Assembly: GCA_958450865.1 (NCBI GenBank)
Contig: CAUDNY010000004.1
Location: forward strand, 62,001 to 126,000
Reading direction: 5' to 3'
Length of the DNA: 64,000 nt
DNA from: an uncultured Collinsella sp.
GTDB lineage: Bacteria > Actinomycetota > Coriobacteriia > Coriobacteriales > Coriobacteriaceae
Both the position numbers and the translations under genes were made by a program. Position 1 is the first letter of the stretch; each line of letters begins with the position of its first letter. Under the pieces are notes generated by a model. It made no database searches, was not told the origin of the DNA, and worked only from the letters and a program-made list of their open reading frames with translations. This document shows positions 8,116 to 15,718 of the stretch, in pieces.

Positions 8116-8580
8116 ATGGCGGATAACGAAGCGCTGTTTACGCCTGAGCTGGTGTTTTTTGATTGGGAGTGTGCAACGCCGGATGAGGTGTTTGCGCGGC
8201 TCGAGGGCGAGCTTGCACCACGTGGCTACATTGCCGACGGTTGGCTCGACGCCGTTCGCACGCGCGAGGATGCCTATCCCACGGGCCTTGCCATGCCGGC
8301 GGCAAACATTGCCATTCCGCATACCGACCCGGGTTTTGTGGCCAAGCCCTATATCGCGGTGGTGAAGCCCGCCACGCCCGTGACATTTAACGCTATGGCT
8401 GGCATGGGCGCTCCGGTGCCGGCGCAGATCGTCATCAATCTGGGCATCGCCGAGCCGGGTGGCCAGGTCGAGGCCCTGCAGGCGCTCATGAATATCTTTA
8501 TGGACGCCGATGCCGCAGCCGACGTGCTCGGCCAGACCACGCCCCAGGGCATGGTCGACGCCATCCGCCGCCACTTCTAA
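8116..8580 (+). CDS. PTS EIIA domain protein, fructose/galactitol (type 2) family
   Basis: A 154-residue single-domain EIIA. H69 in N-I-A-I-P-H-T-D matches the phospho-accepting histidine of the fructose-mannitol/GatA-type EIIA family. It would pass phosphate from HPr to a sugar EIIB or act as a regulator. No EIIB, EIIC or sugar enzyme gene lies nearby, so it is either a stand-alone component of a remote permease or a regulatory EIIA. GAGAGAGG precedes the ATG. Confidence 0.85.
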   Translation: MADNEALFTPELVFFDWECATPDEVFARLEGELAPRGYIADGWLDAVRTREDAYPTGLAMPAANIAIPHTDPGFVAKPYIAVVKPATPVTFNAMAGMGAPVPAQIVINLGIAEPGGQVEALQALMNIFMDADAAADVLGQTTPQGMVDAIRRHF

Positions 8581-8600
8581 GGTGGGGCTGAGTCGGCACT

Positions 8601-8687
8601 TGGGGACTGTCCCTAACTGCCGGCTGCTAGAGCTGTCCCCTTTGCACCAAAATGGTGCAGATTAACCTGTCCCCAATGCACCAAGCG
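8601..8687. repeat. GGGGAC / TGCACCAA palindromic region
   Basis: This stretch mixes GGGGACTGTCCC, a small hairpin TGCACCAAAATGGTGCA (8643-8659), and GTCCCCAATGCACCAAG. The TGCACCA and GTCCCC words recur in the hairpins at 10654-10726 and 39224-39294, suggesting a shared family of short intergenic palindromes. Confidence 0.5.
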
Positions 8688-8750
8688 TGCCGCGGGGGCT
8701 GCGTTGTGACACAATGGCGTTTGTTCGATTCGTTATGCGAAAGGCCAACT

Positions 8751-9971
8751 ATGGCAAATAAGAAAAAGAACCCCGCACCCGAGCCGACGCCCGAGCAGCA
8801 GGCTCGCGCCGCCTCCAGCTCTCGCAAGAAGCAGCGCAAGACCCGCGTGTCCAAGACCGTCAAGATCGTCCTGGTGGTTATTGGCGTGCTGGCGATGTTG
8901 CTTTCCGTCTCGGCGATGGCGTGCTCCGGCCTTATGTCGCAGGCCGAGGACACCTCGGGCTACAAGCTGACCGGCGGTGTTGCTGCTACTATCAACGGCA
9001 CCAACCTCACCGAGGACACCGTGACCAAGCAGATCATGAGCATGCGCACGTCCTACGGCTACACCAAGGACAAGGACTGGGCGCAGTATCTGGTCGACAA
9101 CGACCTCACGCCCAAGAAGTACCGCAAGCAACTCATCGACTCCTACACGCAGCAGATTCTGCTTCAACAGGCACAGAAGGAGAACGGCGTGACGGTGTCG
9201 GACGAGGAGGTCGAGAAGGCTTGGAAGGACGCGTGCAAGAGCGCGGGCGGCGCCAAGGCCTTTAAGAAGACCCTCAAGACCTACGGCTATACCGAGGATA
9301 CCTACAAGGATTCGCTCAAGGAGAGTCTGGCGCAGCAAAAGCTTAAGGATGCTGTGGCGCCCACCAGCAAGCCCAAGGACAGCGAGATCGTCGATTACAT
9401 CAACGAAAACCTGTCCAGCTACAACGACGCCCGTCGCTCGTCGAACATCCTGATCAAGGTTGATTCCGACGCTTCCGACGAGGACAAGGCTGCCGCCAAG
9501 GCCAAGGCGCAGGAGTGCCTGGACAAGATCAACTCCGGTGAGCTGAGCTTTGAGGACGCCGTTGAGCAGTACTCCGAGGACACCGGTTCCAAGGAGAAGA
9601 AGGGCGATGTGGGCTGGGATAAGCTCACCACCTTTGTCGACAGCTACCAGACGGCGCTCGAGGGGCTCAACAAGGGCGACGTGAGCGAAGTCGTCGAGTC
9701 GACCTATGGCTACCACATCATCAAATGCACTGACTACTTCCATGTCGATAATCAGGTTGATGACATTAAGCAGGTACCCAAGGACATCAAGAAGTACGTC
9801 TCTAACGTGGTGAAGACGCAGGCGGCCAGTACTGCATACAGCGAGTGGCTGGAGCAGTACAAGAAGGACGCCGACATTACCGTCAACCCCATGCCCAAAG
9901 ACGTGCCATACAACGTCAGTCTGAAGGGCGTCACCAAGAGTTCGACCGACGATTCGTCGACGACTGAGTAA
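8751..9971 (+). CDS. PrsA/SurA-like membrane-anchored peptidyl-prolyl isomerase
   Basis: A 406-residue extracellular foldase. A basic, Ala/Lys/Arg-rich N-terminus (1-37) is followed by one membrane segment (about 38-57) ending A-M-A-C-S-G; the cysteine might be lipidated but the lipobox is poor. A SurA_N-like chaperone region (about 75-220) precedes a parvulin-type rotamase domain (about 225-330) with the N-I-L-I-K start, G-D-V-G-W and Y-G-Y-H-I-I-K motifs. A short acidic/Ser tail ends the protein. It probably helps fold secreted proteins outside the membrane. An in-frame ATG at 8652 would add 33 unlike residues inside the repeat region; 8751 was chosen because GCGAAAGG precedes it and the basic N-terminus begins there. 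Confidence 0.88.
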   Translation: MANKKKNPAPEPTPEQQARAASSSRKKQRKTRVSKTVKIVLVVIGVLAMLLSVSAMACSGLMSQAEDTSGYKLTGGVAATINGTNLTEDTVTKQIMSMRTSYGYTKDKDWAQYLVDNDLTPKKYRKQLIDSYTQQILLQQAQKENGVTVSDEEVEKAWKDACKSAGGAKAFKKTLKTYGYTEDTYKDSLKESLAQQKLKDAVAPTSKPKDSEIVDYINENLSSYNDARRSSNILIKVDSDASDEDKAAAKAKAQECLDKINSGELSFEDAVEQYSEDTGSKEKKGDVGWDKLTTFVDSYQTALEGLNKGDVSEVVESTYGYHIIKCTDYFHVDNQVDDIKQVPKDIKKYVSNVVKTQAASTAYSEWLEQYKKDADITVNPMPKDVPYNVSLKGVTKSSTDDSSTTE

Positions 9972-10025
9972 TCATGGGGCGGTGCTCGCGCGAGTGCCGC
10001 CCACGCTATTAGAGAGGATTTGCAG

Positions 10026-10469
10026 ATGACCAACGAAGAGCTGCAGAAAGAAATGATCGCGGCCATGAAGGCTAAGGACAAGGTTCGCCTGTCCATCATT
10101 CGCCAGGTTAAGGCTGAGGTGAAGAACATCGAGGTCAATGAGCGCCGCGATGTGACCGAGGAAGACGTCAACAGCATGATCAAGCGTCTGATCAAGCAGA
10201 CGAGCGAGACGCTGGAGATGTCCATCAAGGCCGGCACCGACCAGGAGCGTACCGACAACCTGACCGAGCAGGTCAAGATTCTGGAGAGCCTGCTGCCCGC
10301 GCAGGTTTCGGGCGAGGAGCTCGAGGCTCTGATCGAGCAGGTCATCGCCGAGCTGGGCGCCACGTCCAAGAAGCAGATGGGCCAGGTCATGGGAGCACTC
10401 GGCAAGGCCACCGGCGGCAACTTCGATAAGCCGGCCGCGGCAAAGATCGTCGGCGCAAAGCTCGCGTAA
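10026..10469 (+). CDS. yqeY: GatB/YqeY domain protein
   Basis: A 147-residue helical protein of the YqeY family, which resembles the tail domain of the GatB amidotransferase and is thought to bind tRNA or RNA, though its role is unproven. The N-terminal region with M-K-A-K-D-K-V-R-L-S and the central E-S-L-L-P-A-Q segment are typical, as is the closing G-Q-V-M-G-A-L-G-K. The start at 10026 is chosen because AGAGAGGA ends seven bases before it; a TTG at 10020 is too close. Confidence 0.9.
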   Translation: MTNEELQKEMIAAMKAKDKVRLSIIRQVKAEVKNIEVNERRDVTEEDVNSMIKRLIKQTSETLEMSIKAGTDQERTDNLTEQVKILESLLPAQVSGEELEALIEQVIAELGATSKKQMGQVMGALGKATGGNFDKPAAAKIVGAKLA

Positions 10470-10472
10470 TTT

Positions 10473-10616
10473 GTTACGCGGTTTTACCAAACCGCGTAAC
10501 GGCTCGACGCTGCAAACCCGTACACACGGCAATCTGACGTTCAATTTCAAGGGCGCGACCATAAGGTCTGCGCCCTTTCATTTCACGTCACCTTGCTCGC
10601 GTGTACGGGTTTTCGC
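10473..10616. repeat. Hairpins and nested palindrome after yqeY (likely terminators)
   Basis: First, GTTACGCGGTTT (10473-10484) pairs with AAACCGCGTAAC (10489-10500). Then outer arms containing AACCCGTACAC (near 10512-10528) and GTGTACGGGTT (near 10600-10613) enclose a stem AAGGGCGC / GCGCCCTTT (10549-10578) that looks like a terminator. The outer-arm plus inner-hairpin design recalls the composite palindromes at 27158 and 59871. Confidence 0.6.
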
Positions 10617-10653
10617 TGACTTATGCTCAACAAGGGCGGTTGTATTATTTTCG

Positions 10654-10726
10654 GCACTCATTGGGGACAGACTTAAATGAGTACCCGCTCATTGGGTACT
10701 CATTTAAGTCTGTCCCCAATGAGTGC
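10654..10726. repeat. Perfect 33-bp stem hairpin with a 7-nt loop
   Basis: Arms 10654-10686 and 10694-10726 are exact reverse complements; the arm includes GGGGACAGACTTAAATGAG. A partial third copy (GAGTGCCCAATGAGTG) follows at once. It has no T-run and lies 120 bp before the amino-acid ABC operon. It probably belongs to a dispersed palindromic family. Confidence 0.8.
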
Positions 10727-10807
10727 CCGAGTGCCCAATGAGTGGGCGGAAGATTGCGGGTTCTTTACGGGAATGCAGTGTGGGCTGCGGAAACGTGGTT
10801 CTTTCCG

Positions 10808-10813
10808 TACAAT
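10808..10813 (+). promoter_or_regulatory. Possible -10 box of the amino-acid ABC operon
   Basis: TACAAT lies 35 bp before the start at 10849. The -35 region is poor, so this is tentative. Confidence 0.35.
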
Positions 10814-10848
10814 AGTTCAACTCGTGTAAACGCAGGGAAGGGACATTC

Positions 10849-11580
10849 ATGGCAGACATGATCGAGATCAAGCATCTCAACAAGTACTTTGGCGACCTGC
10901 ATGTGCTCAAAGATATCAATCTCACCGTCAAGCGCGGCGAGAAGCTCGTAATGATCGGGCCTTCCGGCTCGGGTAAGTCGACGCTCATCCGTTGCGTCGA
11001 TTATCTGGAGGAGCCCACGTCGGGCGAGGTCGTCATCGACGGTACGCCGCTTACCAAAAAGAATCACCTGGAGATGGCTCGCAAGTATAGTTCCATGGTG
11101 TTTCAGCAGTTCAACCTGTATCCCAACATGACGGTGCTCGGCAACCTGACGCTCGCGCCCATCAAGCTGCAAAAGAAGAGCAAGGAGGAGGCGACCGAGA
11201 TCGCCATCGCCGCGCTCAAGCGCGTCGGCATGGCGCATAAGGCCGGCGAGTATCCGCAGAACCTCTCGGGCGGTCAGCAGCAGCGCATCGCCATCGCCCG
11301 TGCCCTGTGCACCAAGCAGCCCATCATTCTGTTTGACGAGCCGACCTCGGCGCTCGACCCCGAGATGGTCCAGGAGGTTCTGGACGTTATGATTGAGCTT
11401 GCGCAGGAGGACATCACCATGATCTGCGTGACGCACGAGATGGGCTTTGCGCGCCAGGTGGCCGACCGCGTCATCTTTATGGAGGACGGCCGCATCCTGG
11501 AGGAGGGTACGCCCGAGCACTTCTTCGATAACCCCGAGAACCCGCGCTGCCGCGAGTTCCTGTCCAAGATTCTGCACTAG
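10849..11580 (+). CDS. Polar amino-acid ABC transporter, ATP-binding protein (GlnQ-like)
   Basis: A 243-residue ATPase of the GlnQ/HisP group. Walker A is G-P-S-G-S-G-K-S-T (38-46), the Q-loop is F-Q-Q-F-N-L, the signature is L-S-G-G-Q-Q-Q (139-145), Walker B is I-I-L-F-D-E-P-T (159-166) and the H-loop is V-T-H-E. It powers uptake of an amino acid, probably glutamine, glutamate or a similar polar one, together with the binding protein and two permeases that follow. GGGAAGGGA precedes the ATG. The order ATPase, binding protein, permease, permease within one tight operon supports the assignment. Confidence 0.93.
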   Translation: MADMIEIKHLNKYFGDLHVLKDINLTVKRGEKLVMIGPSGSGKSTLIRCVDYLEEPTSGEVVIDGTPLTKKNHLEMARKYSSMVFQQFNLYPNMTVLGNLTLAPIKLQKKSKEEATEIAIAALKRVGMAHKAGEYPQNLSGGQQQRIAIARALCTKQPIILFDEPTSALDPEMVQEVLDVMIELAQEDITMICVTHEMGFARQVADRVIFMEDGRILEEGTPEHFFDNPENPRCREFLSKILH

Positions 11581-11588
11581 GCGCGGTG

Positions 11589-12464
11589 ATGGACATGACG
11601 GATATGACGAGGGCGGCCGTGTCGCGCCGCCACTTTTTGCAGCTGGCCGGCGCCGGCATGCTTGCGCTGACGGGGACCGCGCTTGCCGGTTGCGGCAACT
11701 CCACCAGCGGCGAGGGCTCCGACAAGGGGTCCAAGCTTGCGGCCATTAAGTCGCGTGGACATCTGAATGCCGGCGTCAAGAAAGATGTTCCCGGCTACGG
11801 CTATTACGACACCGCCAAGGGCCGCTTTGAGGGCATGGAAGTCGATTTGTGCTACCAGATCGCCGCTGCCGTCTTTGGCGTGAGCTACAAGGATGCCCGC
11901 GCCCAGGAGCTTGTCGAGTTTACCGACGTAACGCCCAAGACGCGCGGCCCGCTGATCGATAACGGCCAGCTCGACGTGGTCGCGGCGACCTACACCATCA
12001 CCGACGAGCGCAAGAAGAGCTGGGATTTCTCGACGCCGTATCGCACCGACTACGTGGGACTCATGGTCAAGAAGCGTTCGGGCTTTACCTCGATTGAGGA
12101 CCTGGACGGCAAGGTCATTGGCGTGAGCCAGGGTGCTACCACGCAGGGACTGATCGAGCAGATGATCAAGGACAACGGCTTTAGCTGTAAGCCCGAGTTT
12201 AGGGCCTTTAGCGGCTATCCCATCATCAAGAGTTCCCTCGACGCCGGCAATATCGACGTCTTTGCCATGGACCGCTCCACGCTGGCCGGCTACATGAACG
12301 AGACCGTTGAGCTGCTGCAGCCCGAGGTCAAGTTTGGCGAGCAGGGCTACGGCGTGGCGACCAAGAAGGGCTGCGACCTTTCGGCCGTGGTCGATCAGGT
12401 GATTTGCGATCGCCTGGCCGACGGCTGGCTCGACCAAGAGGTCAAGACCTGGGGTCTTGTATAG
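11589..12464 (+). CDS. Amino-acid ABC transporter substrate-binding lipoprotein
   Basis: A 291-residue periplasmic-type binding protein of family 3 (GlnH/HisJ). The N-terminus has a twin-arginine-like S-R-R-H-F-L-Q motif, a hydrophobic stretch and a clear lipobox L-A-G-C (near residue 30), so it is probably a lipoprotein, possibly exported by Tat. The mature part shows G-H-L-N-A-G-V, the F-E-G-M-E-V-D-L segment, the A-T-Y-T-I-T-D-E-R motif and G-V-S-Q-G-A-T-T, all usual for the family. The gene starts eight bases after the ATPase gene; a GTG three bases earlier is an alternative. Specificity cannot be read from sequence alone. Confidence 0.92.
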   Translation: MDMTDMTRAAVSRRHFLQLAGAGMLALTGTALAGCGNSTSGEGSDKGSKLAAIKSRGHLNAGVKKDVPGYGYYDTAKGRFEGMEVDLCYQIAAAVFGVSYKDARAQELVEFTDVTPKTRGPLIDNGQLDVVAATYTITDERKKSWDFSTPYRTDYVGLMVKKRSGFTSIEDLDGKVIGVSQGATTQGLIEQMIKDNGFSCKPEFRAFSGYPIIKSSLDAGNIDVFAMDRSTLAGYMNETVELLQPEVKFGEQGYGVATKKGCDLSAVVDQVICDRLADGWLDQEVKTWGLV

Positions 12465-12489
12465 GCGCATCGTCCAAGGAAGGAATCAA

Positions 12490-13236
12490 ATGCTCGAAGG
12501 ATTATTTGACGCCGACCGTTGGTCGACGACATTTCAAAACATGGGGCCCTTCTGGGAGGGCTTTGGCGTGACGCTGCAGGTGGTCGTTGCCGGTCTGTTG
12601 CTGTCGCTGGTGCTTGGCACGCTGCTGGGCGTATTCTCTACCACTCGCTCGCGCGTGCTGCGCGCCATAAGCCGCGTGTACGTGGAGTTTTACCAGAACA
12701 CCCCGTTGCCCGTGCAGGTGCTCTTCATGTACATGGCCGGTCCGCAGTTTTTGCAGGCCATAACCGGTGCCGACCAGCCGGTGCGCATCGCGCCGTTCGT
12801 GCTGGGCTTCTTGGGTGTGGGCCTGTATCACGCGGCCTACATTTCGGAGGTCATCCGTACTGGTATCGAGGCGGTTCCGCGCGGTCAGATGGAGGCGGCC
12901 CAGAGCCAGGGCTTCACCCGTGCGCAGGCGTACTGGTACATCGTGCTGCCCCAGACATTCAAGATCATTCTGCCGCCGCTGTGTAACCAGGCGCTCAACC
13001 TGGTCAAGAACACGTCGGTGCTGGCACTTGTGGCCGGCGGCGACCTTATGTACCGTTCCGATAACTTTGTGAGTCTGTACGGTTACCTGCAGGGATACAT
13101 CGTCTGCTGCCTTATGTACTTCATCATCTGCTTTCCGCTCGCCATGCTGGTGCAGTGGCTCGAGCGCCGCTCCAAGGAGCGTCCGCGCGGCGTGAGCCTG
13201 GCCGAGCTGGGGCTCGACAACGTAGAGGAGGCCTAG
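12490..13236 (+). CDS. Amino-acid ABC transporter permease (first of two)
   Basis: A 248-residue inner-membrane permease of the HisMQ/GlnP group with about five spans. The loop that contacts the ATPase is visible as E-A-A-Q-S-Q-G-F-T. The T-L-Q-V-V-V start and F-Y-Q-N-T-P-L-P-V-Q segment are typical. The start at 12490 follows AAGGAAGGA; an upstream TTG at 12457 would overlap the binding-protein gene and lacks a ribosome site. The next permease begins four bases after the stop. Confidence 0.92.
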   Translation: MLEGLFDADRWSTTFQNMGPFWEGFGVTLQVVVAGLLLSLVLGTLLGVFSTTRSRVLRAISRVYVEFYQNTPLPVQVLFMYMAGPQFLQAITGADQPVRIAPFVLGFLGVGLYHAAYISEVIRTGIEAVPRGQMEAAQSQGFTRAQAYWYIVLPQTFKIILPPLCNQALNLVKNTSVLALVAGGDLMYRSDNFVSLYGYLQGYIVCCLMYFIICFPLAMLVQWLERRSKERPRGVSLAELGLDNVEEA

Positions 13237-13239
13237 CGC

Positions 13240-13878
13240 ATGGAAATCTTCAACGCGACCAACCTGCTCTACATTTGGGGCGGCTTTGTTAAGACGATCG
13301 AGATCTCGGCGCTGTCGATCTTTTTCTCGCTCATCTTTGGCACGGTCCTGGCGCTCGTTAAGAGCTATGCGCCCCGCCCGTTCCGTATTTTGGTGAGCGC
13401 CTATATCGAGCTGTTCCGCTGCACGCCAAACCTGCTGTGGATCCTTTTTATCTACTTTACGGTGCAGGGTTTGGATATTGTGATTTCGACCATCGCCTTT
13501 ACGCTGTTTACCAGCGCTGTTATGGCCGAGATTGTGCGCGGCGGCCTCAACTCGATTCCGCGCGGTCAGTTTGAGGCAGCGCAGAGCCAGGGTTTTGGCT
13601 TCTTTGCCACCATGCGCTACATCATTCTGCCGCAGACGTTTAAGACGATCATTCCGGCGCTGTTTAGCCAGTGCACGACTGTCATCAAGGACAGCTCGTA
13701 TCTTTCGGGCATTAACGTGGCCGAGCTCATGTACACGGCAAATGTCGTGATGGCCCACGCGATCGACCTGTCGCAGGTGCTTATGCTCTACGGCTTGGTA
13801 TTTGCGATGTACTTTGTGCTCAACTTTGGTATCTCGCTGCTGGTGCGAGCATATCAACGCCGCATCGTGGCCGCATAG
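13240..13878 (+). CDS. Amino-acid ABC transporter permease (second of two)
   Basis: A 212-residue permease of the same family as its neighbour, with the matching E-L-F-R-C-T-P-N-L-L segment and E-A-A-Q-S-Q-G-F-G coupling loop. The two would form a heterodimer. About five hydrophobic spans are seen. It is the last gene of the operon; its stop codon touches a nested palindrome that may terminate transcription. Confidence 0.92.
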   Translation: MEIFNATNLLYIWGGFVKTIEISALSIFFSLIFGTVLALVKSYAPRPFRILVSAYIELFRCTPNLLWILFIYFTVQGLDIVISTIAFTLFTSAVMAEIVRGGLNSIPRGQFEAAQSQGFGFFATMRYIILPQTFKTIIPALFSQCTTVIKDSSYLSGINVAELMYTANVVMAHAIDLSQVLMLYGLVFAMYFVLNFGISLLVRAYQRRIVAA

Positions 13879-13985
13879 TCCTGCTTCCCCAAGCACGGCA
13901 CCTTGCCCCTCAATCGTCGCTTGCGTACATTTAGTACGCGGCGCTCCTCTTTCGGGGCAATCTGCCGCACTTGGGAAACCAGGAC
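13878..13985. repeat. Nested imperfect palindrome after the amino-acid ABC operon
   Basis: Outer arms GTCCTGCTTCCCCAAG and its near-complement CTTGGGAAACCAGGAC, with CTTGCCCC / GGGGCAA inside, enclose an inner GCGTACATTTAGTACGC hairpin. The design resembles the other composite palindromes in the window. It could end transcription. Confidence 0.6.
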
Positions 13986-14049
13986 GGTCGTAAGTGACAA
14001 AATGGGAATCAGGAATCGCCTATTTCTCATTTGTTAGAAAGGAATCGCG

Positions 14050-14673
14050 ATGAGCGATCTGGAGAACAAGAAGAGCCCCGTGGTCATTACCATCGCGCGC
14101 GACTTTGGCGCCGAGGGCCACGAGATTGGCCGCATGCTTGCCAACGAGTTGGGGATTCCGCTGTACGATAACGAGCTGCTGGTACGTGCGTCGCTGCGCG
14201 CGGGCGAGTCGCTCGATAAGATGGCTGCCTATGATGAGCGTCTGGCCGTGGAGAACATGGCGTTTCTGCCCGACCGCTACGATGCGCGTTCGTACTCGGA
14301 TAAGTTGTTCCAAAAGATGAGCCAGGTGATTTTGGATCTGGGCGAGACCGAGAGCTGCATTATCGAAGGCCGTCTGTCCGATTACCTGCTGCGTAACAAC
14401 CCCAACCACATTGCCGTGTTGGTGACCGCGCCCTTTGAGGACCGCGTCGAGATCGTGCGCAAGAAGCGTGGTCTTAACAAAAAGAAGGGCGCCAAGCTGG
14501 TCAAGCAGCAGCAGAAGGCGCGCGAGGCGTTCTATAAGCGCTACAGCGCCGGCAAGTGGAAGATGACGAGCGGTAAAGACATCGTCGTCAACCGCGCCAA
14601 GCTGGGCCGCGAGGGCTGCAAGGATGTCATCGCGGCGGCTTACCGCTACAAAGTAGCGCAGCTCGAAGGCTAA
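14050..14673 (+). CDS. Cytidylate-kinase-like family protein
   Basis: A 207-residue protein of the cytidylate-kinase-like family (PF13189 type). The opening V-I-T-I-A-R-D-F-G-A-E-G-H-E-I-G is the family's variant P-loop region and is followed by G-I-P-L-Y-D-N-E-L-L. The middle holds an I-I-E-G-R-L-S-D-Y strand-loop and an A-P-F-E-D-R-V segment; a very basic region (about 137-160) follows. Real CMP kinase activity is not certain: the family is widespread in anaerobes and its substrate is unknown. AGAAAGGA precedes the start. It is a single gene, convergent with the LuxR gene and separated by a hairpin. Confidence 0.8.
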   Translation: MSDLENKKSPVVITIARDFGAEGHEIGRMLANELGIPLYDNELLVRASLRAGESLDKMAAYDERLAVENMAFLPDRYDARSYSDKLFQKMSQVILDLGETESCIIEGRLSDYLLRNNPNHIAVLVTAPFEDRVEIVRKKRGLNKKKGAKLVKQQQKAREAFYKRYSAGKWKMTSGKDIVVNRAKLGREGCKDVIAAAYRYKVAQLEG

Positions 14674-14679
14674 CCGACC

Positions 14680-14722
14680 AAAAACCACCACAAAGGGTAC
14701 AGGCACCTTTGTGGTGGTTTTT
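14680..14722. terminator. Bidirectional terminator hairpin
   Basis: AAAAACCACCACAAAGGG (14680-14697) pairs with CCTTTGTGGTGGTTTTT (14706-14722), with T-rich flanks on both strands. A related ACCACCACAAAGG stem occurs at 17475-17537. Confidence 0.85.
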
Positions 14723-14725
14723 GTT

Positions 14726-15604
14726 TTAGGCCGAGGGGAAGGCTTTGGTGAGACCGGCGCGCGTTTGCGTGTCGATCTTTTGGTAGATAGAGCTCAGGTG
14801 GCGCTGTACCATGCGCATCGAGATGCCGAGTTCCTCGGCGACCTGCTTGAGCGGGCGTTCGTCCTGGGTTACTGCCATGAGCACGTCGACTTCGCGCGGA
14901 GTGAGAGCGTGGTTGGCGATGAAAGCTCGGCGCTGCTCCTTGATGCTCGGTGCTGCCAGTGCCTCCTCGGCTCGTTGCTGGTGTTCGCGCTCCTGCTTGG
15001 TTTGGGGCAGGCGGAATAGGCCCGCGGCAACGAACGCAACGCTGGCCGCTACGAGCAGCATGAGCGCACCGATCATGATGAGGGCGACGTTGCCAGAGGT
15101 CACAAGCGCAAGCGAGACGCCCGACGTGGTGAACGCGCACGCGTTATTGGCCGCACGGCCCATGCCGGCCCAGAGGGCGGGCGCGTGCATGCGCGGTGCC
15201 AGCTGTGTAAACGTGGCGGTAAAGAACGTGACGAAAAAGTCCGAGCTCAGGTAAAAGACAACAAGGCCAAGGTTGGGATCTGCCCCGGCCTCGACGGCCA
15301 GGATGGAACTGGTCGAGAGCACGGCGATGCCGAGCATGACAAGTCCCATGTAGCGACGCTCGGCAAGATCAAAGACGATGCCGGCGGCAAGGTCGCTTGC
15401 CGCCAAAAAGAGGCGCGGCCAGGTTTGCACGGCAATGGTGCCGTGGGCGTTGGAGAGTGTGACCACGTTGTCGAGGGTCGAGAACAAGCAGGCAAGAATC
15501 ACGACGAGCGCGATGCTCCAGCATGCCTGTTTGGCGAGGGCATGAGAGGGCTCAACAAAGGGATTGATGGCAGGCCTTTCGGGGGGCGCGCTTGGCAATC
15601 GCAT
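14726..15604 (-). CDS. Membrane-bound LuxR-family transcriptional regulator
   Basis: A 292-residue protein with about six hydrophobic segments in the first two-thirds, resembling half of a major-facilitator transporter, and a C-terminal LuxR/NarL helix-turn-helix (about 225-290) with L-T-P-R-E-V-D-V-L and V-A-E-E-L-G-I-S motifs. Such membrane LuxR proteins are numerous in Coriobacteriia; their signals are mostly unknown. It is divergent from the surface-protein gene at 15719, and a palindrome lies between them, so control of that gene and of itself is a reasonable inference. The start at 15604 is preferred over upstream ATGs (up to 15778) because AAAAGG precedes it and upstream starts would run into the neighbouring gene. 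Confidence 0.82.
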   Translation of the reverse strand: MRLPSAPPERPAINPFVEPSHALAKQACWSIALVVILACLFSTLDNVVTLSNAHGTIAVQTWPRLFLAASDLAAGIVFDLAERRYMGLVMLGIAVLSTSSILAVEAGADPNLGLVVFYLSSDFFVTFFTATFTQLAPRMHAPALWAGMGRAANNACAFTTSGVSLALVTSGNVALIMIGALMLLVAASVAFVAAGLFRLPQTKQEREHQQRAEEALAAPSIKEQRRAFIANHALTPREVDVLMAVTQDERPLKQVAEELGISMRMVQRHLSSIYQKIDTQTRAGLTKAFPSA

Positions 15605-15673
15605 GCTCGTTGCCTTTTGCGCTGGCAGGTGCGCCACATGAGAATTTGTGCCCCGGGATCCGGATATCTTCCC

Positions 15674-15688
15674 GTAACATGGTGTTAC
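15674..15688. promoter_or_regulatory. Candidate operator palindrome between luxR and the surface-protein gene
   Basis: GTAACA, three bases, TGTTAC: a perfect 6-3-6 inverted repeat, 31 bp before the surface-protein start and 70 bp before the LuxR start. The half-site resembles CTGTAACA of the palindromes at 17320 and beyond. Confidence 0.45.
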
Positions 15689-15718
15689 AGAAGCACCCCT
15701 TACGACAAGGAGGCTCAT

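Noticed and set aside
12502..13896. A 464-codon minus-strand frame opposite the two permease genes
   Set aside because: Shadow frame; it spans two well-identified genes and lacks a start site.
15185..15718. A 178-residue N-terminal extension of the surface protein
   Set aside because: It overlaps the luxR gene on the other strand, and a clear signal peptide and ribosome site begin at 15719.
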